From Boesenbergia rotunda (taxonomy: Eukaryota; Streptophyta; Magnoliopsida; Zingiberales; Zingiberaceae): a stretch of DNA of 64,000 bases. The notes beneath the pieces were generated by a model. It ran no database searches, was not told the DNA's origin, and saw only the letters and a list, made by a program, of their open reading frames with translations. Where the stretch lies: positions 234,396 through 298,395 of the forward strand of contig JAGFNQ010000844.1 of the NCBI GenBank assembly GCA_024364735.1, given 5' to 3'. Positions 43,104-54,731 of this stretch are shown here, in pieces. Position 1 is the first letter of the stretch. The number at the start of each line of letters is the position of its first letter. The translations under genes and the position numbers were made by a program.

Positions 43104-45554
43104 CACTAGTAGAAAAATGTTTTATAACCACGGGCGTTCACCGTTGTCGTAGGTGAAAAACACTGTTGTTAAAGGCCATGTTATTAAAAGGGGTGGTCTA
43201 CATCAACAGTTACAAACCGTTGTCGTTTATACTCAATAACAACAGAATAGCAATGGATTTTCACCGTTGTCTTTTAATGTGATCAACAACAGGTTAACAA
43301 TAGTATTAAACCGTTGTTTGTGTGTGATTTAAACAATAGTTTGACAACAAATAAAAATCGTTGTCTTTTGGTTGAGGCAGCCAACAATTTACAATAAATA
43401 TCATTTAAAAATTAAATTATTTTAATAATTAAACAATATTCAGCAAACACACTTCAAACTATCATATATACACATCAAAATATCATCAAATATTATACAT
43501 TATACTCCGCAAATATATACATCAAGATATCACCAGTATTAGTCCAAATTTAGATAACATCATCAAAGTATCATATACATCAAGAAGTACTAGAAACTAA
43601 TATAATTACATCATCAAAATATCCCCAGCAGCTAGCTTCATCCAAGTGCAGTCAACCAGATGAAGAGAGTCGCGCCCCTTAGCCACCATAAGCTGATTCC
43701 TTACTTTGGATGTCACAACAAATAGAAATATAAAATGAGCATTCACAACTAAAAATAGTAGAACAAAAGATTCTAGAAGAAGACAATATAAAATGAGCAT
43801 TCACAACATAGCCAGGTAGGAGAAGAAGACAAAAATGCCATTCGCTCAAGCTCATCTAAGTCATCGTCTTCTGTTGGTTTTAGAAAGCCAGAATTGAAAC
43901 AAAGATTGGATGAAGAAGATGCTGTGGAAAATAGTAATAGGCAAGCCAATGGCAATAGACACAAATATATAGATTCTAACTGAAGATTTTGGAAGAAAGA
44001 AAAATCAAAGTCTGTAGTGTTGAGACCAACAGTCGAACCTGCAAAAGAGTTTAGAAGATAATTATGATACAACTATATTATAGTACGATAGAGATGCAAT
44101 GTTGTCATCTGAAATTGGTCTGAAACCAAAGTTACCCATGACTTAGTCTAACAAAAGGATATGATAAACACTTTCAGCAAAACCCATCAGCAAGCTCCAA
44201 GATATTCTTACCTGATACGCTTCTTTTACTGATAAAAAAAAAAGTTAGTGACAAATGAAATTTTACTCAAAATGTCAGAGAAACAATTAATATAATGAAA
44301 AGTAAACAATTCAAAAGCTTCAAAACTGCAATACTTGATCAGCCTCCATTCTTGTAAAAGCTTGAAAGATGATGAAATTCTATGTAAGAAATCGACTATT
44401 GATTAAATTCAGTTCATTCTTCAATCTGTACTAGTAATAATACAAGCAGGCCATTGGAAACTTAATACAAAGTTGAAAGCATCCACTAGTTTAGAGTAAC
44501 TACGAATAGAAGAGGAAGATGGAAGGCATAAGTTTGCAAAGCCAACGGAGGATAATATTAAAGGCAAGGAAATGAAGCTCATTTCCAAAACCCACTAATG
44601 TGGAGTACAACACCCAACACCCACCAACACAAGGAGATGCACTTGATTTTGATATGGTGTCAAAAGTAGGTCGATGCAGTCGCATATTTTAAGCTCACAA
44701 ATTAAAATGATAAGCAATTAATAGAGAAACTATTAAATTAGTTTTCTTCTTTCACATGTATTCATTTTAGAAAGAATGTGATAGGTGTATAACCCATACC
44801 TGTCTTTGCTTCCATGTGTTTCCAATCTAACTGCCTTAGCGTCGGCATCTGCATTCTCAACCATAGCTTCCATCTCATTCTGGTTACATGACATTTCTAG
44901 TTAAACAAGAAACCACCATGAATTTCTGCTAATAAATTAGCAGCTAAAATGTATGATCATGAGCATTTAATCCATCTCTCTCTTTTTGGAGGAAAATCTC
45001 TATTATTTTATTTACATACTGATACAGTAAATGCAAGTACTTGTATTGCCCAAATTATTTAGAATTTGTATACCCATACTGAACAGGCCAGTTCAATTGG
45101 GTAAATCTGGACCAAAGGTCGAACATTTGAAGTTTTATTAGTGCTGAGCACGTATAAAACAGATTTTGGGCCGGTTAAACTGGATAAACCTGGAGCTCGG
45201 AGGGGCTCTAGGGGCCAGTCCAGTTTTTAGAACAATGATTTCACGTATAAGAAAAGAAACAACCAGCCAATTCTGGCTGGCAATAACTAAGTCATAAAAT
45301 GGCCATCCCACTAGACTTGCTCACTGATATAACAGGTGAAGATGCAAAATTGAAATAAACTCTTAAATTTAACAGAAAACTGGGCAATAGTTTTTGTTCT
45401 TGTTCCATAATGTGAAAAATGAAGGACTATTAGACAGGCTGTTAAGGGGGATATCAGTTTTGCTAGCAGATTATTGTTGATGTATTAATTTCAAGTTTTC
45501 CATTGCCAGTCCTACAATTTTGACAAGAATATAAATCAAGGCAATGTCTCACCG

Positions 45555-45786
45555 CCAATTTCTCAGCCTCCTCATGCTTTCCTTTCATACGAAGCTGTAA
45601 AACCTTTGCAGCCAGTTGGTTTGCACTCAGCACTGGTGTCTGTAGCTGTAAGGATTTTTCTTTGTAACCTTCACCTTTCGAAGACTGCAATCTCTTCTCC
45701 ACTTGATTATTTGCCCTTGGACTAGGATCTATGGCATTTGTAGAAACATCAGCAGATTTATTTTGAAGCTGAAAAATCTTCTCCAT
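45555..45786 (-). pseudogene. Captured exon, CWF19-like splicing-factor fragment
   Basis: Minus-strand exon-like piece inside the CACTA element. The segment 'SANQLAAKVLQLRMKGKHEEAEKLA' resembles a conserved part of plant CWF19-like (CwfJ family) proteins; this rests on memory. The exon ends at a GTGAGA donor near 45554. Upstream (about 45800-45960) no further coding sequence is evident. Other possible exon pieces lie near 44890-44800 ('NEMEAMVENADA') and 43930-43830. A capture by the transposon is the simplest reading. Confidence 0.45.
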
Positions 45787-46060
45787 AAAGCTTCCATCAT
45801 TTGCAAATTTATTTAAGTCGGATATGGTTCAAGATATCATCATTTGCAAATTTATTTCAGAATTTCGTGAAGAAATATCATTATATTCTCCATGTATCTG
45901 TTGAATGCTTCTTTTAGTTCTATCGGATGGAACTGGTTCAAGATATTCTTACCCATCAGCAAAAGGATATGCTTCTTTTACTGATCCAACAAAACCCATC
46001 AGCAAGCTCCAAGATCCAACCAATATCATCTCGAAATCAATCGAAAACCAAACCAAGTAA

Positions 46061-46243
46061 CTAATTCTTACCTGATACGTTGCCGATGGTAGTCGTCTTC
46101 CTTAGATCCAGCCGACCAAAGAGTGCAAGAAGGGCCCCGATCAGAGGTGCACCGGCCAGGTTACCACCGGCTTCCTCCTCGTTCCCCTCGAATCCCAGCC
46201 TCAAAGGGATCGTCTTCAGGCTGCTCGCGCGCTCGGAGATCAA
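46061..46243 (-). pseudogene. Captured first-exon-like ORF
   Basis: Minus-strand frame of 60 codons with a Gly/Leu-rich segment ('LAGAPLIGALLALFGRLDL') that reaches a CAG/GTAAGA donor at about 46074. Not recognised. Its place near the right CACTA terminus, with a splice donor facing the other exon piece, suggests the 5' exon of the captured gene. Confidence 0.35.
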
Positions 46244-46374
46244 CGAAGTGAGATCGGATAGCGAGAATAAAACAAGGAGATCGACCTTCGTGTGGATGTG
46301 AGGAAGACCAGCATATTAGGGAGGAAACGTTGGCTGCGGCTAAGTCTCGCGAAGAAGAAAAAGAAAGGAATCGG

Positions 46375-46505
46375 CTTGGCTACGATTTAGGGCTCGCAAG
46401 GGAGAAGAAGAGGTCAGCGCTTGGCTGCGATCCAGGGCACGCGAGGGAGAAGAAGAGTCGACTCTTGGCTGCGATCTAGGGCACGCGAGGGAGAAGAAGA
46501 GTCAG
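46375..46505. repeat. Short tandem repeat in the CACTA interior
   Basis: About three units of roughly 55-60 bp containing 'CTTGGCTGCGATC', 'AGGGCACGCGAGGGAGAAG' and 'AAGAGTC'. Related but looser copies extend to about 46545. Confidence 0.7.
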
Positions 46506-46872
46506 GTTGGCTTGGCTGGGATTAGGGCTCGCGACACACGAGAGAGAAGAAAGAAGATTTATAAAAGGCGGTCATTTTTCGTTTTCACGCTCGAGCTCGT
46601 TGTTGTGTATTATCACGTAAGCAATACCAATAGACAACGGTTATTTAAAAATTATTGTCGTAACCAACCCAATAGACAACGGTTTTTAAAAAACCGTTGT
46701 CTTTGACATACATAAGACAACGATTTTTTAACAATAGTTGTCTTTTTCCGCAAAAAAAATTTCAACATCAACAGTTTTGGAAAAAACCGTTGTTAAATAA
46801 AAAAAGACAACGGTTTTTCAAAAAATCGTTGCCTATTGGGTGTTGTTGAATCCAAAAATTCTTGTAGTGAAT

Positions 46873-46987
46873 CCACCTTCCCGAGGGGGTCTCGGGAGTC
46901 AAAGAAAGGGAATCGTCCAAGTTCGGTAGATCTTGCCACATAGCTTCTTCAGTCCACGTGTTAGCCACGGGGTGTTCAACCCCATCA
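46873..46987 (-). repeat. 3' LTR of gypsy-2, outer 115 bp
   Basis: Completes the LTR interrupted by the CACTA element. It ends ...CCCCATCA on the plus strand (TGATGGGG on the minus strand), identical to the outer end of the gypsy-1 LTR, and is followed by the polypurine tract at 46988-47002. Confidence 0.75.
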
Positions 46988-47452
46988 CAAGTCCCTCCCT
47001 TCAAGTCTAATCAAAGGAAGTGTGACTGACTGATTAGACTAGTGTTGTAACGGAGAAGCTATGTTATGGTGGATCCCTGCACCCATTACTACTTCATTGG
47101 TGGCACGTTGGTTCCGAGGAATCGAAACATTCATCCCGGGGAATGAGGCAATTTCTTTTTGAATTAGCTTCCTAAAAGGCTTCTGCGATTTTCAAGGTAC
47201 CGCAATGATAGTCGTCCATCACCCATAAAAGCGCATGGAGCCTTTTAATGGCGACAAAACCCCTTCACGAATTCGCCTTCAACACATGCCCCAACTGCTC
47301 TCCTGACGATCTCTTGCTGACATGCGCAGCTCTAGCTGACATGCGTAGCAGGCTCACATCAAGTGGCTGCTTAGTGGTGGCGCCTCGATGTAGCTGTCTC
47401 TTGCCGTCCACGTGTCTTGCCCCCATCGCAGACATGTAGGAAGCTTCCTCCA

Positions 47453-47460
47453 TATAAAAG
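47453..47460 (+). promoter_or_regulatory. TATA box of the antisense gene
   Basis: TATAAAAG lies about 77 bp before the ATG at 47530, within a sequence resembling a plant core promoter. It points away from the gypsy-2 LTR and would drive the antisense ORF from inside the element. Confidence 0.5.
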
Positions 47461-47529
47461 GGGAGGTGAAAACATTCGACCACCTTCTGGCTTCATCGCT
47501 TAGCAGACATCGTCTTCATCTTCTTCCCT

Positions 47530-49877
47530 ATGGACTCCTCCTCACGCGTAAGTCTTCTACTTCCTTCTCGTCTTCTTCCTTAGGAGCCATGGGTAAGGAT
47601 AGCAAGAAAGACTAGGGTAGGAGAAAGGTTCCAGTGGAGGGCTACCAAGCGGAGTGGTACGAGTCCGCCTCTTCTAGTGTGAGGCTGGAAGCTCTACAAG
47701 CAGCCATTGAGGCTTATGGCATTCTGGCCGAGATGGCGGTGGTGATCCCTAGGGTGGACAAGTCGCAGGTAGAGCCTCCTCTAGGTTTCATTACCTTCTT
47801 CCTAGGGCAGGTAGAGTTAGGGCTCTGTTTCCCTATCCCCCTTTCTTTATGAATGTAGCTTCCTATTTTGATATCTCTCTCCACCAGATGACTCCCAACG
47901 TCTTTGCTCAGATGGGCGGGGTGTATATCATCTTTAAACTCTTCGACATCCCCCTGCCCCCTCGCCTTTTCCATTCCTTCTTCGTTCTGATTGGCTCGCA
48001 AGGGGCATTTAGCTTTACAGCGTGCCCCAACCATAGGTTCTTAGGGGGGTTCCCTTCTTCTCATAAAGGGTGGAAGGAGAAGTTTTTCTTCATCCGATTA
48101 CCCCACCATCCTTTCAGTTCCCGTTGCTAGATGGAGAATCTACTGGCTCCCCCTAAACTAGGGAACTTTCACCAGAATCCCGCCTACCAGCAAGCTAGGA
48201 GCATTCTCTCTGGCATGTAATTCAGTGGCCCGAGTCTGGTACATAGTGATGAGCTCATGTACCGAGTGGGTCTCATCCCTAAAGTCACCCACATCAGTCC
48301 CAACCTCGGTAAGTTTGTCATTTTCATCAATACTCGTTAATCTCGTTAATTCTAACTGATGTTCTGTTGCCTCTCTATTGCAGAGAGAATCATGCTCTCG
48401 AAGGCCATGAACCAGCTCATCAAGTGGGATGAAGCCAATAAGGAGGCCCTGGATCCTCCTCTAGCCCCTCTTGCCTCGCCCTCTGCTTCGACCGAGGCCT
48501 CGGAGGGGACGGTCGAATCGTCCGGTGAGAATGCAGCGCCGAAGCGGACAGAGGCTCCTGTCATGCCTCAGACACTTGCCGACCAAGGGACTCCGGATCT
48601 GTCTATCGACCCGGAGATTGGCGATCCTTTGGGGAATGATCCACCTCTTGCTACTGTCCATACGGGGGAGGCTGCAGAGAGGTCATCGCCTCCCGCTGAT
48701 CCTCAAATACCCTAACTCTCTGGGCGGCAAAAGTGGAAAATCCCAGAAGGCCTAGCCCCGAGACAGAAAAGGTTGTGTCCTATCGACCCCAGCACACTCC
48801 CTTCCATCCCTGAGGAGGGCATTCCCATCTCCGATGATGAGGATACCGTCCCACTGTCTCCGCCTTCTCGGCAGGCTGCCCCTACAGAGATAGGCGGTCA
48901 GGCCCTCAACTCCTCCCCGGTCGACCATTCCGAGGCCCCGAAAGGCAAGCAACCATTGCCTGCCCAACCTCGGATGTAGCTCTACCGCCTACGCAAAAGG
49001 CTTGACATGGCCTTGGAGGCTACCGTACAGTCTTTCCCCCTGGTGCACTTTAAGGAGGTCCCTGCCGAGGGCCTTTCTTCCGAGGTGGTTTCCAGTTCTA
49101 AGGATGACGATTCTGACCCCTCCACAATGCCACCTGGAGCTCCCACTATCCAACCACTCCCCACGCACAGAGACTCCTTACCTTCTGTGAGCCGAGCTGA
49201 CACCCCGAGAAGTCAAGGAGTCTTAGGAGGGGAAGTCGTGCGAGTCTCTGTCGGGCCTCTCACTACCCTCCGTGAGTCTCTTTTGAAGGTAAGTGTTCCA
49301 AGTTTTACAGGTTACTTCCCTTATGTTTCATAACTCCTTTGTACTGTGACAGGCGGCTCAAGACTGTCTGACGATCGGTCGCCACTTGTACTCCTCGCCG
49401 GAGGTTGAGGCCTTAACCCGTCGAGCACTGAGAGCAGAGGTCGCAGCTGACCATGCTCATAGGGTGGGACTCATGCAAGCGGACGTCAGCAGAGCTCTCT
49501 GAGTGAAGGTGGAGCATCAACTGGATACCCTGCTGGCAATGGAGGTCTCCCTACAAAGTTCTCGTCACCGAGAGTGTTTGATGCCTGAGAGGGCAGCAGC
49601 CCTCACAAACGACCTGCTCCGGATGACTCAGGAGCGGGACCAGCTCCAAGCGAAGGAGAAAAAGCTGTTGGGGGATGTCCGACTCCTGGAGACTTCAACC
49701 GGGAGGTTGAATGAGCTCATCAAAGACCAAGCGCACCAGCTAGCCCGGAAGGAATACGACATCATGGCGGCAGCTGATCGCTTGACTAACTTCAAGGAGG
49801 ATGTGGCCCAGGCATGATCAGAAGCTTTGTCTACTTCAAAAAGACTCAAAGAGACCCTGGAAGACTAGGAAAAAATT
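47530..49877 (+). pseudogene. Antisense ORF of Tat-like element (Transposase_28-type), multi-exon
   Basis: Plus-strand gene opposite to gypsy-2. The main domain (about 47840-48130) reads 'VASYFDISLHQMTPNVFAQMGGVYIIFKLFDIPLPPRLFHSFF' in character, typical of the 'putative gypsy type transposon' (Transposase_28) family, followed by 'GWKEKFFFIRLP'. Consensus introns are visible at 48309-48383 (GTAAGT...TTGCAG) and 49289-49352 (GTAAGT...GTGACAG). A possible third (47548-47583) looks too short. A Ser/Pro/acidic region follows, then a coiled coil (49503-49800). Seven or so in-frame stops show decay, and G1 truncates the end. Function unknown; such antisense ORFs are described in Tat-group elements. 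Confidence 0.75.
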
Positions 49878-51146
49878 GTTGGATCGGAGAAAATCGATAG
49901 AGGAGGGAGTGAATATCGATGTCAAATTTTTCAAAAAAAATAGAGCAGTTACGCAGCGAAAAATAACAAAACAATCGCGAACACAAGTTGGTTTTACTTG
50001 GTTCGGAGTCGCGGTCGGCTCCTACTCCAAGGCCCACGGTCCTTAACCGTTTACTTTGGGCAATTCTATATTCGGGAAAATCTTTTACAACTTTCAAGTA
50101 CAAATATAGAATTGGAATTGAAATTGCTTCACTTTTCGTAAATTAAATTTACCGACGCCCGAGGTGGATCGAAGATCGGAGCAAAGGGTCATCGTCGGCG
50201 CTGGAATCTCGAAGTCGAAGCTTGTCGGAGCGTAGCACTTGAACGAAAGTGCTTGGAGTGTTGTGAGCGAAGTTGTTTGAAGCCTTGGGGGTGAACCCCC
50301 TTTTACAGCAGCCATGGGGGCGCCTGTGTCGATAAGGGCGCCTACACATGGCCTCTCCTGCGCGAACTCCTATCTGCATGCTCGGTCAGCGCTTATCCCC
50401 TTCACTGGGGCGTCTGGGCTGATGGGGGCGCCTGTGTTAACACAAGCGCCTGAGCTGATTTGGTCCAGAGGCTTCGTTGCAGTTTGCTTCAATGGTTCTA
50501 TTTTGGCCTTGACCTGGGGCGCCCGTATCCATCCGGGCGCCTAGCCCCAGTGAGGTGCCTCACTCCTTTGAGGCACCTCAGCTGTAGAAACACGTTCCTT
50601 CGTTCCCTGCAACCAAGGTTAGTTCCAAAACACAAGAAGCAAAATATGTTAATCATTATTTACAGCCTAAGCTGTCTTGGTTCTGACTTTGGGTTTCCCA
50701 AATGGAACCCTAGGTCGAACCGATGCCTACTGTTCTCTCGCACAAGGAACGCGTCCTCACCTACTCCTCTCAGGAGAGTTTACCTTTTGCCAACCGGCTC
50801 CTCCGGTTGGACTTTTGCCCAATCCTCCCGATCAGGTCTTCGTGCCCAGTCCGCGACCATGACTTCTTACCCAACTTCCGGTCAGGTCTTCGGTGCCCAG
50901 CCCTTTGCCGGGACTTCTTGCCCAGTCCACGACCAGGACTTCTTTGCCCAACTTCCGGTCAAGTCTTCTTGCCCAGTCCTTGACCAGGACTTCTTGCCCA
51001 GCCCTTTGCCAGGACTTCTTGCCTAGTGTACCTAGGACTTTTCCTGCACACTTAGTAAACTTGTTAGATTACATTAACACCTTAACTTCTGAACCCTTTG
51101 CCATTATCAAAACACAGGTTTGACTTAGGTACTTCCTGCACCCACA
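49878..51146 (-). repeat. 3' LTR of G1
   Basis: 1269 bp. It shares with G2 the end block TGTTGGATCG, 'GTGAATATCG' and 'TTACTTGGTTCGGAGTCGCGGTCGG', and the GGCGCC-type palindromes (50325-50550). A perfect inverted repeat, TGAGGTGCCTCA and TGAGGCACCTCA around CTCCTT, lies at 50551-50580. Repeats around 'GACTTCTTGCCCAG' fill 50860-51020. The ORFs found here are repeat translations. Confidence 0.85.
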
Positions 51147-52455
51147 ATCTCCCCCTTTTTGATTTATGGCAACACGGTTCAAAAAGTTAAGTTAAAGAAA
51201 ATAACAAGCAAAGGATTAAAAAAACATTCAGTTTTCTCCCCCTCAAACGAATATTCTCCCTCTGAGTTTTTCAAAGATATGTGGGTTTTTGTAAACCTTC
51301 TAAGTGCTTTAGATTTTAACTTAGTGCTAAAAAAATTTCAAGCTATACTTAGAAAATTTTCAACTAATTTCCTCACACTTAGAAACTTTTCAAAAAGTTT
51401 TCGCAAGAAAATTTTCCCAAAAAGTTTTTCAAGTCTTTCATACTTAGAAAATTTTCCAAAAAAGGTTTGCGCAAGAAAATTTTTCCAAAAAGTTTTTCAA
51501 GTCTTTCATACTTTAAAAATTTTCAAAAAGGTTTTCAAGTTTTTCATACTTAGAAAATTTTCAAAAATGTTTTCAAGTTTTTCATACTTAGAAAATTTTC
51601 AAAAAGGTTTTCAAGTTTTTCATACTTAGAAAAATTTTAAAAAGGTTTTCAAGTTTTTCATACTTAGGAACTTTTCTTGAAAATACTTCGTGCACAAAAA
51701 AATACTTCTGAAAATAGATTTTCACTTAGAACCAGTTAAGAACTTTTAAGCACTTTAGTTATTTACTTTACCTTTTGAAAAAGAGATAAAATTTGAAATT
51801 TGAAAAAATTTGAAAAATTTATCCTTTCTTTTCTCTCCCCCTTTGCCATATATAAATAAAATGATACTAATTATAGCAAAAAATTAGAGCAAAAAAAAAT
51901 GAAGTTCTGTATTGAACCAACTCTAATAAGTTTAAGCATGAACTGGACCAAACCAAATTAAACCGTTCTTGTTCGGGTCCTGTCTAACCCAGTTAGCTAC
52001 TTATTAACTGTTATAAACAGTAACTTTCACTAGGATTAGTCAAGTTAAGTGTTTTGATCAAGTTAGATTTTCTAAGCTTGACACTTAACTTGATTGTTGT
52101 TCAATTGGTATTTATTGCCTCAATTACTGCAGATGCACTGACATAAAGCATCTTGAATTAAGGCATAGACCTAAGCATCTCAACCCAGTCTAGGTTATCA
52201 ATCAAAAGTACCCTAAGGTGCTTGTGAGATGCTGGCTTCTAGATCTATAGGTGCATGCAGTTCTAGGGTTAGGGCCTAAGCTAAGTCCATTTGCGAAAAA
52301 ACCCTAGTTTTGAAGGGGGTAAGTTTTTTGAAAAAAACTAAGTCATAAAATCATTTTAAATTTCAAAACTTTGATAAAAGAAATGATTTTTCACAAAATA
52401 TTAATTAACCGATAAGAAAGTAAAACAATTTTTTTGAAAAAAATATAGAGCAGTC
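51147..52455 (-). other. Untranslated region of G1 with AT-rich tandem repeats
   Basis: No gene. The polypurine tract lies beside the LTR. From 51370 to 51670 a unit of about 42 bp containing 'TTTTCAAGTTTTTCATACTTAGAAAATTTTCAAAAAGG'-like words is repeated around five times. From 52000 to 52320 the sequence closely follows the corresponding part of G2 (57000-57360). Confidence 0.75.
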
Positions 52456-54731
52456 TTATTCTACTAAGCATAACTCTAACCACCTTCTTAGTGAGCTAAA
52501 CTCAGACTCAGGTAAGGGTTTAGTAAATATATCAGCTAAGTTTGACTTTGAGTCCACATGCTTAAGGACTATTTCACCCCTGGCTATATGATCCCTTACA
52601 AAGTGATGTTTAACTTCTATATGTTTTGTTATAGAGTGTTGAATTAGGTTTTTAGTCAGGTTGATTGAGCTTATGTTATCAATATAGACTTGCATTTGGC
52701 TGTAGTCAAGCTGGAAGTCCTTAAGAGTGTGCATCATCCATAAGAGTTGTGTCACACACTCTCCTAAGGCAACATATTCTACTTCGGTTGTAGATAGTGC
52801 TACGCAGTGTTGCTTTCTACTGCACCAGCTGACTAGACTATGTTAATAACTGACAACTTCCACTTGTACTTCTTCTATCTAATTTACAACCAGCATAGTC
52901 AGAATCAGAATATCCTAATAATTCAAAAGTGGAACATCTAGAATACAAAATCCCTACATTTAGGGTACCCTTAATGTACCTAAGTACTATTTTTAAGGTT
53001 GCTAAGTGGGATTCCTTAGTACAAGTTTGGTACCTAGCACACATTCCTACAGAGAATAGAATGTTAGGTCTGCTAGCTGTAAGGTAAAGTAGACTTCCAA
53101 TCATACTTCGGTATAGCTTAAGGTCTACAGACTTACCTTCAGGGTCACTATCAATTTTGACATTTGTGGCCATAGGGGTACTTATGCTTTTGGAGTTATC
53201 CATTTTAAATTTCATTATTAACTCATTAGCATACTTGGATTGGTGAACATAATTACCATCTCTAGTTTGCTTAATTTGCAATCCTAAGAAGAAATTGAGC
53301 TCACCAACTAAGCTCATTTCGAATTCATTTTCCATTATTTTTACAAATTCCTTTAGAAAGTTTGAGTTGGTGGATCCAAAAATTATGTCATCAACATAGA
53401 TTTGGGCAATGAAAATGTCTTTTTCTAAGTTTTTAACAAAAAAGGTGGAGTCAATTTGTCCTTGGTTAAATTTCTTAGAAATAAGGTAAGTTGATAGGCG
53501 TTCATACCATGCCCTACGTGCTTATTTTCCATAAAGTGCCTTTTTAAGTTTGAAAACGTGGTCAGGTTTTTCTAGGTCTTCAAATCCTGGGGGTTGTCCT
53601 ACATAGACTTCTTCTTTGATGAACCCATTTAAAAAGGCAGACTTAACGTCCATTTGGTATAGCTTGAACCCTCTATGGGCTGCAAATGCTAATAACATTC
53701 TAATTGACTCAAGTCTGGCTACTGGGGCATAGGTTTCATCATAGTCTAATCCTTCGACTTGACTGAACCCTTTAGCTACTAAGCGGACTTTATTTCTAAC
53801 TATTTCCCCTTGGTCATTTAGTTTATTCCTAAACACCCACTTAGTATCTATAATAGATTTGCCCTCAGGTTTAGGTACTAGTTCCCAGACTTAGTTTCTT
53901 TCAAATTGGACTAACTCCTCTTGCATAGCTATGATCCAATCAGGATCAGGTAGGGCTTCCTCTATATTCTTAGGTTCAATTTTTTGAAATCAGTGCAATC
54001 TAACTAAGATTTCTATAGGAGGACCTAGTTCTGACTCCTAAGGTTGGATCACCCATAATTTGATCAGAAGGGTGACTGAGTCTGGGTTTCTTGGTTCTTC
54101 TAGAACTTGGTTCAGCCTCAGGTCTGGCTGGATGGTCCGGTTCAGTGTTTCGTTCAACTACTTGGATTGATTCAGTTGACGCAGTAGTTGGTTCAAGAGT
54201 TAGTTCATTTAGAGGTTCAATTAGTGGTTAAATTGATGGTTCAATTGTTTGTTCATTGTCTTCCTGATCAATATTTGATTGGTTCAATTTTTGGTTATCA
54301 GATTTTGGATTTGTTTCCTCATCAAAGATTAAGTTAGTCGTTTCTTCAATTTTGTTAGTTTGTTTATTCTAAACCCTATAGGCCCTACTAGTTGTTGAAT
54401 ATCCTAAGAAGACCCCTGGGGTTGACTTAGATTGAAACTTACCTAGATAGTCCTTGGTGTTCAAGATATGGACTTTGCACCCAAAGACCCGTAGGTAATG
54501 TAGGTTGGGCAGTCTATGGTAATATAGTTCATAAGGAGTTTTATTATGTCTTTTGTTAATTAGGACCCTATTGTGGATATAGCAAGCCGTACTTATTGCT
54601 TCTGTCCAAAATTGGTTAGCTAAGTTAAATTCATTGAGCATGGTCCTAGCGGCTTCCTGAAGGGTTCTATTCTTTCTTTCTACTATCTCATTTTCTTTGG
54701 GGGGTTCTAGGACAAGAAAATTCGTGAATAT
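52456..54731 (-). pseudogene. G1 pol remnant: integrase C-terminus, reverse transcriptase, RNase H
   Basis: Minus strand from 54731: end of the integrase core ('IVERKNRTLQEAARTML', 'LRVFGCKVHILNTKDYLGKF'), a stop-rich linker (54360-53840), reverse transcriptase ('[21 protein letters not shown]', '[20 protein letters not shown]', active site YVDD intact near 53395) and RNase H to the stop at 52456 ('SDSDYAGCKLDRRSTSGSC', 'ADIFTKPLPESEF'). Frames break near 53520, 53335 and 52838. It is a Sirevirus-type polymerase, closely related to that of G2. Confidence 0.88.

Larger units (their letters stand above)
43104..46869. mobile_element. Non-autonomous CACTA (En/Spm) transposon with captured gene pieces
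   Basis: 3766 bp with termini CACTAGTAGAA and TTCTTGTAGTG and a perfect 3-bp target duplication AAT (43101-43103 and 46870-46872). Both ends are packed with subterminal ACAACGGTTTTT / AAAACCGTTGT repeats (43140-43375 and 46610-46840), the binding sites of CACTA transposases. No transposase ORF is present. The interior contains exon-like pieces with splice sites, several small direct repeats (for example the 'CCCATCAGCAAGCTCCAAGAT' block at 44190 and 45990) and a 60-bp tandem array near 46390-46500. Movement would need a transposase from elsewhere. Confidence 0.9.
42463..49877 (-). mobile_element. Tat-like Ty3/gypsy element gypsy-2, 3' part
   Basis: The 3' LTR (42463-43103 plus 46873-46987, split by a CACTA element) resembles the gypsy-1 LTR. 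On its internal side the minus strand carries a purine-rich GAAGGGAGGGACTTG tract right before TGATGGGG, as expected for a polypurine tract. Next comes an antisense, intron-containing ORF (47530-49877), which is known for Tat-group elements. Sirevirus G1 cuts the element at 49877 and the remaining pol lies outside the window. Left flank ATAAT; the matching target copy is not visible. Confidence 0.7.
49878..54731 (-). mobile_element. Sirevirus-type Ty1/copia element G1, 3' part
   Basis: Minus-strand element: 3' LTR (49878-51146), AAAAAGGGGGAGAT polypurine tract, a repeat-rich untranslated region, then RNase H, reverse transcriptase and integrase C-terminus. Element G2, a close relative, interrupts the integrase at 54731 (target sequence AATAT). 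G1 must continue beyond G2, outside the window. Target flank on the left: AAAAT. The coding part has many frameshifts, so it is older than G2. Confidence 0.85.

Noticed and set aside
42463..46987. Interpretation of the gypsy-2 LTR as a solo LTR
   Set aside because: The 5-bp flanks (ATAAT and CAAGT) do not match, and a purine tract plus an antisense ORF of Tat type follow on the internal side, so a 3' LTR of a larger element is the better reading.
50314..51123. Overlapping Pro/Ser-rich frames up to 188 codons in the G1 LTR
   Set aside because: Produced by GC-rich palindromes and 'TTGCCCAG' repeats; three frames are open at once and none has a family.
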